A DNA stretch of 22,216 nt from an uncultured Selenomonadaceae bacterium (GTDB lineage: Bacteria > Bacillota > Negativicutes > Selenomonadales > Selenomonadaceae), in contig CACZOL010000185.1 of assembly GCA_902782705.1 (NCBI GenBank), forward strand, positions 1 to 22,216. The letters are read 5' to 3'. Under the pieces are notes generated by a model. It worked only from the letters and a program-made list of their open reading frames with translations, did no database searches and was not told where the DNA came from. Of the stretch, positions 1 through 5,644 are shown one piece after another; position 1 is the first letter of the stretch; every line of letters starts with the position of its first letter. A program made the translations under genes and the position numbers.

Positions 1-374
1 GCGCCGAAAAGCGACTTGTTCATCACGATAAACGCCGTCACCGGCAGCACCACGTATAACCCTCGCTCCATCATCGACGCATCGAGCATAAGAGAAATTC
101 GCGCGCCGAGCGCGGAGCCGACAATCGCCGCCGCCACCGACGGTCCCGCCAGCTTCATGTTAATCAGCCCGTTCCGCCAAAACCGCAGTACCGCCAGCGT
201 CGTCCCGCAGGCCGAAGACAATTTGTTCGTCGCGATCGCCTGGTGCATCGGGATGCCACCGATGATATAGGCAGGCAGAGAAATCAGCCCGCCGCCGCCG
301 CCGATGGCGTCCACGAATCCCGCCAGCCCCACCAGCGGACAGACGATAAGAAACGTCGCCCAATCCAATTCCAT
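1..374 (-). CDS. TauE/SafE family membrane permease, N-terminal part (3' end outside window)
   Basis: About 124 N-terminal residues are present, and the gene runs off the left edge of the window. The protein starts MELDWATFLIVCPLVGLAGF and then has the family hallmark DAIGGGGGLISLPAY (about residues 22-36), followed by IPMHQAIATNKLSS. Both motifs are typical of the TauE/SafE (DUF81) permeases, which are multi-helix inner-membrane proteins linked to export or uptake of sulfite, sulfonates and other small anions. The substrate cannot be read from this sequence. The segment contains three clear hydrophobic stretches. The start ATG at 374 is supported by an AGGAGAAAG ribosome binding site just upstream (379-387). 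The gene has its own promoter and appears to be first in its transcript. It lies next to the accessory block but has the GC-rich composition of the core genes. Confidence 0.9.
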   Translation of the reverse strand, partial: MELDWATFLIVCPLVGLAGFVDAIGGGGGLISLPAYIIGGIPMHQAIATNKLSSACGTTLAVLRFWRNGLINMKLAGPSVAAAIVGSALGARISLMLDASMMERGLYVVLPVTAFIVMNKSLFG

Positions 375-408
375 GATCTTTCTCCTAACTTACAAAAGCA
401 ATACGGTC

Positions 409-414
409 ATTATA
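409..414 (-). promoter_or_regulatory. extended -10 promoter for the TauE/SafE gene
   Basis: On the minus strand TGTTATAAT reads as an extended -10 element (TGnTATAAT) 35 bases upstream of the ATG at 374. No good -35 hexamer lies at 16-18 bases, as expected for an extended -10 promoter. An imperfect hairpin (440-469) sits just upstream and could bind a regulator. Confidence 0.55.
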
Positions 415-439
415 ACATATAGTTCAAGACCAATCTCTT

Positions 440-469
440 CGCGTCGCGAATATTCCAATATACGACGCG
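440..469. other. imperfect inverted repeat upstream of the TauE/SafE promoter
   Basis: The arms CGCGTCG (440-446) and CGACGCG (463-469) are perfectly complementary. Inside them ATATT (450-454) and AATAT (457-461) also pair around CC, leaving an asymmetric bulge (CGA against A). There is no T-run on either side, so it is a poor terminator. Its position just upstream of the -10 at 409-414 fits an operator. It also fills almost exactly the place where a spacer would follow the lone CRISPR-like repeat at 468-496. Confidence 0.4.
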
Positions 470-496
470 GTTCATCCCCACGTGCGTGAGGCATAT
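468..496 (-). CRISPR. solitary type I-E-like CRISPR repeat (array remnant)
   Basis: Read on the minus strand, this 29-base segment ends in ACGCACGTGGGGATGAACCG. That matches the last 20 bases of a common 29-base type I-E repeat form as I remember it. In the first nine bases only three positions differ from that form (1, 5 and 8). The internal stem (CCTCACG with CGTGGGG around CA) still pairs through one G-T wobble. Neither 32 bases downstream nor upstream is there a second copy, and no cas gene is visible in the window. The spurious translation MPHARGDEP, familiar from mis-annotated I-E arrays, is present in one frame. The match relies on memory of the consensus, not on a search. Confidence 0.6.
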
Positions 497-561
497 GCTT
501 TCCGAATGGGATTCAATCCTTCATTTCTCTACTCTTCTCATATTACATTCAATCGTCTTCG

Positions 562-963
562 TCACTTTATCGCGTTATCTATATAATTTGCAAATTGCAT
601 TTCAGGCATTAGCGCGTCAAGCCACATTATGAACTGATTCCATTGAGGAGGATAGCTATTGGAACCGTGTATAAAACGTTTCTTTTTTCCATCCTCGCGG
701 TAAGTCAACTCCCATTCTATTCCATCACAAATGGGATCCACATATTTGTCCCTCCATATGTTTACGTTCAAAGAATCCCATTCTGATAATCGTCCCATGT
801 CTTTAACAAGAAAACGCTTCTTTTCATAACGACCAAGGGCTTCCATCCGGCTGAGATTCATAAAGGTTATTTCATACTTAGCGCTTTGCTTATAAATCTG
901 AAGCCGCACTTCTTCATAACCGTTAAAGAAATCGCCGATGTTAAAACGCAAGAATTTAAGCAT
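562..963 (-). CDS. uncharacterised 133-aa protein, immunity-protein-like layout
   Basis: I do not recognise a named family. The protein starts MLKFLRFNIGDFFNGYEEVR. It is a soluble alpha/beta-looking protein with no signal peptide or membrane segment. Near the C-terminus it has WELTYREDGKKKRFIHGSN followed by SYPPQW, a pattern (strand, DG turn, N-x-YP-x-x-W, then a helix) that recurs in small Firmicutes proteins often found beside polymorphic toxins. That resemblance is from memory. The ATG at 963 is preferred because GGGGGAG lies four bases upstream. A longer reading to 1020 is possible but overlaps another coding frame. The start overlaps the end of a gene remnant (956-1081), suggesting it was once translationally coupled to it. 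The composition is AT-richer than the flanking core genes, suggesting acquisition. A role as an antitoxin or immunity protein is inference. Confidence 0.7.
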   Translation of the reverse strand: MLKFLRFNIGDFFNGYEEVRLQIYKQSAKYEITFMNLSRMEALGRYEKKRFLVKDMGRLSEWDSLNVNIWRDKYVDPICDGIEWELTYREDGKKKRFIHGSNSYPPQWNQFIMWLDALMPEMQFANYIDNAIK

Positions 964-1081
964 ATTGCTCCCCCAAATTAGAAGTTCGATGATTACGTCC
1001 TTTATCGTCAAACTTCTCAACTAATAATTTCAACCTCGGATGTTTTCCAAGCTTTATCTCCTCAGTCAAATTAAGATTATT
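956..1081 (-). pseudogene. 3' remnant of an unidentified gene (41 codons), possibly a lost toxin
   Basis: An open frame of 41 codons plus stop ends GRNHRTSNLGEQYA and includes EEIKLGKHPRLKLLVEKFDD. The residue mix (charged helix, then a basic NHRTSN tail) looks like real protein, not chance translation. The frame has no ATG and no ribosome binding site, and a stop codon lies directly upstream, so only the C-terminal end of a gene seems to survive. Its stop codon overlaps the start of the next gene by eight bases (ATGCTTAA), the usual arrangement of co-translated genes. The family is unknown to me. A polymorphic-toxin C-terminus followed by its immunity gene would fit the layout but is not proven. 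Confidence 0.5.
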
Positions 1082-1191
1082 TTACGAATACAACATCTCT
1101 TTCCTAACCTGCTTGGCAAAAATCGTTCTCACTCGGGCAGAAAAGGTCTCTTATAGGCTTTTGTTGGAATCCCATCTACCAAATCCGGAAA

Positions 1192-1917
1192 TCATCTGCA
1201 TACTCCCAGTTGTCCCCACTTGCTTTTTTTCATATCTGCAAAAGCGTCATGAAAAATGTCATAATGTTCCTTGCAGGCAGGAATGGCGAAATAATCCCGT
1301 ATTGTTCCCTTGGGAAACGTAATCTTCTGTATTTTTCTTTTTTCTACTTTTACATTCTCCTGCAATTTATCTTCTAAATCGTCAAAGTATTTTCTTTCCG
1401 CCTTTCTGCTTCTATGATTATACACTAACACACTCTTCCCAGAATTGATAAAATCCCGCACCTCCTCATAGAACACATATTTTATGCTTCTTGCAGACCG
1501 TTTTCCAACCGATTTTACGAGTAAGCCATTGTCTGGGTCCATAAATACAAGTTCAACGCTTTCAAACATCTTCATAGCCTTTTTTTGCCATTCGAATCGC
1601 CCGTCAATCGTAAGATACTCGTCATAATAAACAGCATTCGGAATCAAATCTGCCTCCTGAATAGCTGTCACAGACCTGTTTTTACTTTTGGCAACCTTTG
1701 TAAGCATATCTGCAAGAAAGAAATCGCATACCCTGATACTGTCCGATATGAGGTACTTGCCATCGTTCTGCTTATAGGTCCCATCTGCCTTTTTCTCACT
1801 ATCCAGTGCGGAAACACGATACCAATTAACGCCTATCCTAAATCCATGTGCCTGTAAGCATTTCAATAATCCTATTTTTCCATAATCGCCTATATCACCA
1901 GCGTATCTATCCTGCAT
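1192..1917 (-). CDS. uncharacterised DPDNG-motif protein, 241 aa
   Basis: The start at 1917 is fixed by a strong GGAGGTGAT site four bases upstream. An in-frame codon at 1995 has none. The protein begins MQDRYAGDIGDYGKIGLLKC and carries IGVNWY (28-33), RVCDFFL (62-68), LVFMDPDNGL (123-132), KYVFYEEV (146-153) and SVLVYNHRSR (162-171). From memory these form a widespread but unnamed family of hypothetical proteins, scattered in accessory regions of Firmicutes and other bacteria. VFMDPDNGL follows a hydrophobic strand and resembles the position of a Rossmann-type catalytic loop, as in methyltransferases or nucleases, but no SAM-binding glycine motif is evident. There is no signal peptide or membrane segment, so it is probably cytosolic. 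The gene is AT-rich compared with neighbours and seems to be a single-gene transcript. A mobile or defence-related role is speculation from context. Confidence 0.75.
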   Translation of the reverse strand: MQDRYAGDIGDYGKIGLLKCLQAHGFRIGVNWYRVSALDSEKKADGTYKQNDGKYLISDSIRVCDFFLADMLTKVAKSKNRSVTAIQEADLIPNAVYYDEYLTIDGRFEWQKKAMKMFESVELVFMDPDNGLLVKSVGKRSARSIKYVFYEEVRDFINSGKSVLVYNHRSRKAERKYFDDLEDKLQENVKVEKRKIQKITFPKGTIRDYFAIPACKEHYDIFHDAFADMKKSKWGQLGVCR

Positions 1918-2027
1918 ATAATCACCTCCCACTATAATATATCTTGCGGCATTTTTTGTGTGCAGCCTTCGTATGTTAATCCCAAAACAATCCAATTATT
2001 GAATCCATTCCATGCGCTCCTTTACAT

Positions 2028-2074
2028 ATATTATACAACGCCTCATGGTCATATTAAGGCTTTGTGTATAATAT
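2028..2074. repeat. 10-bp inverted repeat flanking a promoter
   Basis: ATATTATACA at 2028-2037 is repeated in inverted form as TGTATAATAT at 2065-2074, with 27 bases between. Each arm contains a TATAAT hexamer, so the two -10-like elements point away from each other on opposite strands. It could be an operator pair, a divergent promoter or the remains of a small mobile element. Confidence 0.45.
2030..2057 (-). promoter_or_regulatory. promoter for the DPDNG-motif gene
   Basis: On the minus strand TTAATA (2052-2057) and TATAAT (2030-2035) are separated by 16 bases. The -10 is perfect and the -35 matches 4 of 6 positions. It would give a leader of about 110 bases before the ATG at 1917. Confidence 0.5.
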
Positions 2075-2190
2075 TTTCAAGAAAAAATCACGCCCCTTTC
2101 CCGTAAGGAATTAAAATCCTCTCTAAAACTTTCCACACTCGAAATCGCTCTGAAACTTGATAGAACAGACACATGCGTAACATTACAACC

Positions 2191-2230
2191 ACCTCACCCG
2201 TCAGCCTTCGGCTGACACCCTTCTCTCAAT
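2191..2230. repeat. palindromic intergenic repeat-like segment
   Basis: GTCAGCC (2200-2206), loop TTC and GGCTGAC (2210-2216) form a perfect 7-bp hairpin flanked by ACCTCACCC and ACCCTTCTCTC. From memory, near-identical hairpins with these flanks are dispersed many times in gut Firmicutes genomes. Only one copy lies in this window, so its repeat status is not shown by the sequence alone. Confidence 0.45.
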
Positions 2231-2264
2231 GTTAGGGCACTCGCAAAAAGCACATTGATAATAT

Positions 2265-2292
2265 TTGCCGCTGAATTCAAATGTGATATAAT
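2265..2292 (+). promoter_or_regulatory. promoter for the CNNM/CorC gene
   Basis: TTGCCG (2265-2270) and TATAAT (2287-2292) lie 16 bases apart. TGA directly before the hexamer makes it an extended -10. Transcription would start near 2299, leaving a leader of about 30 bases before the GTG at 2329. Confidence 0.6.
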
Positions 2293-2328
2293 TTAAAAAC
2301 AAATTTTCATTGGAGGGAATCAACCAAA

Positions 2329-3648
2329 GTGGACAGTTCTGAAATAGGCTTATTATGCCTGCTGCTCATCGGATGCATTCTTTTCAGCGCGTTCTTCACA
2401 CAGATCGAGACGGCGCTTCTCGAAAGCCGGAAAAGCCGGATGGAGCATTTCGCGGAGGGCGGCGACCCGCGCGCGCAAAAGCTCCTTCGGTTCGTCGACG
2501 AGCCGGAAACGCTGATTGCCGCTTCGCAGATCGGCATCGCGTTTACCAGCATCCTTTTGGGCGCCGCCGCGGGCTTCAAGGTTGCGCCCGTCCTTTCGCG
2601 CACGTTCCCCACCCTGCCGCATCCGGAACTCCTCTCCCTGGTTCTGAGCATTGTCATTTTCACTTACATCAGCCTGCTCTTCGGCGAATTCATCCCGAAA
2701 AAGATCTCGGTGCAGGACCCGGAAAGCGTCCTCTTGCGCCATGCCCGCACGCTGACCGCGATGGAGCTCATCGCGCGGCCCTTCGTCGCTTTCCTGTCGA
2801 CCTCCGCAAACGCAGTCATGCTGCTTCTCGGCGTCAATCCTCATATCGACGACGCCGTCACCGAGGACGAGGTCAAGGACCTGATCGAGCAGGGCACGGA
2901 AGACGGCATCTTCGAGAAGACCGAGCAGGACATGGTGGACCGCATCTTCCACATGAGCGACCAAACGGCCTACTCGCTGATGACGCCGCGCCTCACGATG
3001 AATTGGCTCGATATCAACGACCCGACCGAGTACAACCTACGCCTGATCCAAAAGAGCGCGGACACGGTTTTCCCCGTCGGCGACGGAAGCCTCGACAATT
3101 TCCTCGGCGTCATCTACGCCAAGGATTTGCTGAATGCCGCCATCGACAAGAAAGCGATCCAGCTTTCTTCTTTCATCAAGAAACCGCTCTTCGTCCCGCG
3201 CGCGATGGAGACTTTCCGCGTGCTCGAAAAATTCCGCGAGAGCAGCGTCCACGAGGCCGCCGTGCTCGACGAATACGGCGGCGTCATCGGCTTCATCACG
3301 CTCGGCGATATCGCCGAAGAGATCATCGGCGACATCGAGCGGCAGGACGAGCCGGAAAATCCGCAGATCACGCCGCGTTCCGAGAACTCCTGGTATATCG
3401 ACGGTCTTTGCAGTATCGACGATTTCAAGGAAAAGTTCGACGTCGAAGAATTGCCGAACGAAATCAAGGACCACTATCAAACGATGGGCGGGTTCCTGAC
3501 CTCCTATTTCGGCTATATCCCGCAAGTCGGCGAAAAATGCGTATGGAACGAGTTCACTTTTGAAATCCTGCGTCTCGACCGAGCGCGTATCGCAAAACTG
3601 ATGGTAATCCAGATAAAAGAAGAAAAGCGCCCCGTCGGGGACGCTTAA
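2329..3648 (+). CDS. CNNM/CBS-pair/CorC transporter-domain membrane protein (HlyC/CorC family)
   Basis: The 439-residue protein has the full layout of the HlyC/CorC (CNNM) family, which is implicated in Mg2+/Co2+ efflux at the cytoplasmic membrane. The N-terminal CNNM membrane domain (about 1-190) has hydrophobic segments near 5-23, 62-82, 100-118 and 150-168. It also has the family motif FGEFIPKKISVQDPE at 118-132. A CBS pair follows (about 210-335, with LMTPR and VLDEYGGVIGFITLGDIAEE), as in nucleotide-sensing modules. The last domain is CorC_HlyC (about 350-430). The start is GTG at 2329, with GGAGGG 11 bases upstream; no better start is in frame. It is a single-gene transcript with its own promoter. 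It converges on pyrR and shares the terminator at 3665-3694. A short GC-rich stem also spans the end of the gene (3625-3646). The transported ion cannot be assigned. Confidence 0.93.
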   Translation: MDSSEIGLLCLLLIGCILFSAFFTQIETALLESRKSRMEHFAEGGDPRAQKLLRFVDEPETLIAASQIGIAFTSILLGAAAGFKVAPVLSRTFPTLPHPELLSLVLSIVIFTYISLLFGEFIPKKISVQDPESVLLRHARTLTAMELIARPFVAFLSTSANAVMLLLGVNPHIDDAVTEDEVKDLIEQGTEDGIFEKTEQDMVDRIFHMSDQTAYSLMTPRLTMNWLDINDPTEYNLRLIQKSADTVFPVGDGSLDNFLGVIYAKDLLNAAIDKKAIQLSSFIKKPLFVPRAMETFRVLEKFRESSVHEAAVLDEYGGVIGFITLGDIAEEIIGDIERQDEPENPQITPRSENSWYIDGLCSIDDFKEKFDVEELPNEIKDHYQTMGGFLTSYFGYIPQVGEKCVWNEFTFEILRLDRARIAKLMVIQIKEEKRPVGDA

Positions 3649-3664
3649 GGAATCGCCGCCATAA

Positions 3665-3694
3665 AACAAGCCCGTGTTTTCACACGGGCTTGTT
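3665..3694. terminator. bidirectional terminator between the CNNM gene and pyrR
   Basis: AACAAGCCCGTGT (3665-3677) and ACACGGGCTTGTT (3682-3694) form a perfect 13-bp stem with a TTTC loop. T-rich sequence follows on the plus strand, and the minus strand also ends in T-rich sequence, so it can serve both converging genes. Confidence 0.85.
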
Positions 3695-3695
3695 C

Positions 3696-4250
3696 TTATT
3701 CTTCCACGAATTCGCCAAGAATGACTTTTTCTTCTTCGTCCATTTCCGCAAGCTGTACGCTGACGGTTTCTTTCGCGGCTGTCGGTACGTTCTTGCCGAC
3801 AAAGTCGGCGCGTATCGGAAGTTCCCGATGTCCCCGGTCGATGAGCACGGCGAGCTGGATGCTGCGCGGGCGGCCCATGTCCATCAGTGCGTCCAAGGCG
3901 GAACGGATCGTCCTGCCGGTAAAGAGCACGTCGTCGACCAAAACGATCGTTTTGCCGCCGATGTCAACCGGCATTTCCGTCGGGCGCACGATCGGCTGAT
4001 AATCCATCGTCGAAAGATCGTCGCGGTACAGGGTGATGTCCAGGACGCCGATGGGCGGACGGACATTCTCGATCTTCTCGATTTCCCCCGCGATGCGCTC
4101 CGAAAGCGGCACGCCACGGGTCCGTATTCCGACGAGAATCAGATTTTCCACGCCTTTATTCTTTTCTACGATTTCATGGGCGATACGCGTAAGGGCGCGC
4201 CGAACGCCGTCCGCGTCCATCAGCACTGTTTTCTCGATTCGTTTTTTCAT
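3696..4250 (-). CDS. pyrR: PyrR: bifunctional pyr operon regulator / uracil phosphoribosyltransferase
   Basis: The protein aligns by eye with Bacillus PyrR over its whole length. It shows RRALTRIAHEIVEKNKG, LVGIRTRGVPL, DITLYRDDLS, the PRPP-binding loop IVLVDDVLFTGRT (102-114) and IQLAVLIDRGHRELPIRADFVGKN. PyrR binds pyr mRNA in response to UMP to attenuate transcription and also makes UMP from uracil and PRPP. I start it at 4250 (MKKRIEK), which gives 184 residues, near the usual 180. In-frame ATGs at 4259 and 4262 crowd the GGGAG site and cannot be excluded. It is the last gene of the sepF operon, 18 bases after rluD, as in the Bacillus lspA-rluD-pyrR order. No pyr structural genes or attenuator are in the window, so its targets lie elsewhere. 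Confidence 0.96.
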   Translation of the reverse strand: MKKRIEKTVLMDADGVRRALTRIAHEIVEKNKGVENLILVGIRTRGVPLSERIAGEIEKIENVRPPIGVLDITLYRDDLSTMDYQPIVRPTEMPVDIGGKTIVLVDDVLFTGRTIRSALDALMDMGRPRSIQLAVLIDRGHRELPIRADFVGKNVPTAAKETVSVQLAEMDEEEKVILGEFVEE

Positions 4251-4268
4251 GTCTCTCATCATCTCCCG

Positions 4269-5183
4269 TCAACGTTTTTTGCGAAGCGTACTAAGTATTT
4301 TTTCCATATCTTCCGGCAAGGGCGCCTCAAATTCCATTCTCTCGCCCGTGCGCGGGTGGATAAAAGAAAGCGTCTTGGAATGCAGCGCCTGTCCCGTAAT
4401 CGCAAACGGACATTTCTTTGCACCGTATTTGGGGTCGCCCACGACCGGATGACCGATATATGCCATGTGCACGCGAATCTGATGCGTGCGTCCTGTCAAA
4501 AGCCGGCATTCTGCCAATGTATACTCGCCAAACCGCTCCAGCACGCGGAACTTTGTCGTCGCGTCTTTCCCGTTCTCGCGCACTACCGCCATTTTTTGCC
4601 GGTCTTTCGGGCTGCGCCCGATGGCGCCGTGGATCACGCCCTCGTCCTCGCGGATATTTCCCGTGAGAATGGCCCAATATGTGCGGTGCGCGGTCTTTTC
4701 CTGTATCTGCTCCGCCAAGGAGCGATGCGCCGCATCATTTTTCGCCGCAATCATCACGCCCGACGTATCTTTATCCAGACGATGCACGATGCCGGGACGG
4801 AGCGCTCCGTTGATGCCCGACAAATCCGTGCAGTGCGCAAGCAGCGCGTTCACCAGCGTCCCGTGTGACACGCCTGCCGCCGGGTGAACGACCATGCCGC
4901 GCGCCTTATTCACAACGACGGCGTCTTCGTCTTCATACAGAATATCCAGCGGGATTTCTTCCGGCACGACGTCGATCGTCTCCGGCTCCGGCACGTCTAC
5001 CGAGATCGTCTCGCCCGCCGTCAGCCGATAATTCGCTTTTACAGGTTTGCCCGTGCGTCCGCCGACCGTAACGCGCCCTTCGGAAATCAGCCGCTGGATA
5101 CGCGAACGCGAAAACGTCTCGTCCATGCGCGCCAGAAAAACGTCGAGCCGCTCTTCATCACGCTCCGCCGTGTACTCCGTCAT
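4269..5183 (-). CDS. rluD: RluD-family 23S rRNA pseudouridine synthase
   Basis: The gene encodes 304 residues with an N-terminal S4 RNA-binding domain (about 11-70, RLDVFLARM through GRVTVGGRTGKPVK) and a PseudoU_synth_2 domain. The catalytic motif HRLDKDTSG is at 134-142, with Asp137 as nucleophile, and LLTGRTHQIRVHMAYIGHPVVGDPKYG follows. It isomerises specific uridines in rRNA. RluA, RluC and RluD cannot be separated safely by eye, but the S4 domain excludes RluA, and the position matches ylyB of Bacillus. The start at 5183 has AAGGAG eight bases upstream and overlaps the lspA stop as ATGA, implying coupled translation. A longer frame to 5243 lies inside lspA and lacks a ribosome site. Confidence 0.93.
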   Translation of the reverse strand: MTEYTAERDEERLDVFLARMDETFSRSRIQRLISEGRVTVGGRTGKPVKANYRLTAGETISVDVPEPETIDVVPEEIPLDILYEDEDAVVVNKARGMVVHPAAGVSHGTLVNALLAHCTDLSGINGALRPGIVHRLDKDTSGVMIAAKNDAAHRSLAEQIQEKTAHRTYWAILTGNIREDEGVIHGAIGRSPKDRQKMAVVRENGKDATTKFRVLERFGEYTLAECRLLTGRTHQIRVHMAYIGHPVVGDPKYGAKKCPFAITGQALHSKTLSFIHPRTGERMEFEAPLPEDMEKILSTLRKKR

Positions 5184-5644
5184 TCCTGCTCCTTCTCCTC
5201 GTCCTGCAAAAGCGCATATATCAGACAGGCAACACCCACGCATATCCCTATATCCGCGATATTGAAAACAGGCCAGATCCGAAAATCAAAAAAATCGATA
5301 ACGGAGCCCAGCCGCACACGGTCAATCAGATTGCCGACGGCGCCGCCCATCAGGAGCGCCGTGCCCCATCGCGCGAAGCCCTGCAGATTCGATATGCGCC
5401 GATACATGACGCACAACGCAGCGATCACAACAACGCCCGCAAGGATGAACGCCCATCGCTGATTCGCGAACATGCCGAACGCCGCCCCCGGATTTTCGAT
5501 ATAGGTGATGTGAAAAACGCCCGCCCACACAGGAATCGATTCCCCGAGACGCATGGTCTGCGCAACGAAAATCTTTACCGCTTGGTCGACCGCAACGAGT
5601 AAGATGACGATGGCCGATACCGGTAACGAAAAGATGCCGCTCAT
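5180..5644 (-). CDS. lspA: LspA: prolipoprotein signal peptidase (signal peptidase II)
   Basis: The protein is 154 residues long, a normal length. It has four membrane segments (about 5-24, 63-81, 89-107 and 128-147). Family motifs are VDQAVKI near the N-terminus, ITYIENPGAAFGM, GGAVGNLIDRVRLGSVIDFFDF and FNIADIGI. The conserved aspartates of VIDFF and NIADI are the catalytic pair. The enzyme cuts the signal peptide from diacylated prolipoproteins in the cytoplasmic membrane. The start ATG at 5644 overlaps the divIVA stop (ATGA), and the stop overlaps the rluD start, so all three are probably translationally coupled. In Bacillus ileS lies between divIVA and lspA; it is missing here. Confidence 0.97.
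   Translation of the reverse strand: MSGIFSLPVSAIVILLVAVDQAVKIFVAQTMRLGESIPVWAGVFHITYIENPGAAFGMFANQRWAFILAGVVVIAALCVMYRRISNLQGFARWGTALLMGGAVGNLIDRVRLGSVIDFFDFRIWPVFNIADIGICVGVACLIYALLQDEEKEQE

Larger units (their letters stand above)
1918..2328. other. 411-base gene-free stretch between the accessory block and the CNNM gene
   Basis: This AT-rich stretch separates two divergent genes. It contains the minus-strand promoter for the DPDNG gene (2030-2057), a 10-bp inverted repeat around that promoter (2028-2074), a palindromic repeat-like segment (2191-2230) and the plus-strand promoter of the CNNM gene (2265-2292). No convincing gene is present. Two tiny minus-strand frames around 2080-2184 are open but lack any recognisable protein character. 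Confidence 0.7.

Noticed and set aside
964..1020. N-terminal extension of the 133-residue gene by 19 codons
   Set aside because: It lacks a ribosome site and lies in the region coding for the gene remnant in another frame; GGGGGAG before 963 fixes the shorter start.
1113..1322. 69-codon plus-strand frame near the end of the DPDNG gene
   Set aside because: Mostly antisense to the DPDNG gene, with no ribosome site or motif.
1976..2008. 10-codon frame MDSIIGLFWD behind AAGGAG upstream of the DPDNG gene
   Set aside because: Could be a leader peptide, but it has no regulatory codon run and no attenuator hairpin beyond it.
2088..2183. 31-codon minus-strand frame starting ATG with AGGTGG upstream
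   Set aside because: A possible ribosome site exists, but it lies within the hairpin-flanking segment, has no recognisable protein character, and a second frame is equally open.
2355..3563. 402-codon open frame overlapping the CNNM gene in another frame
   Set aside because: It is rich in Arg/His/Pro with no domain logic, a typical product of the GC-rich codon bias. The CNNM frame has clear motifs.
3625..3646. GC-rich stem at the end of the CNNM coding region as a terminator
   Set aside because: It has a bulge and no following T-run; the perfect hairpin at 3665-3694 is the better terminator.
3690..4868. 392-codon plus-strand open frame antisense to pyrR and rluD
   Set aside because: No ribosome site or domain pattern; antisense to two well-defined genes.
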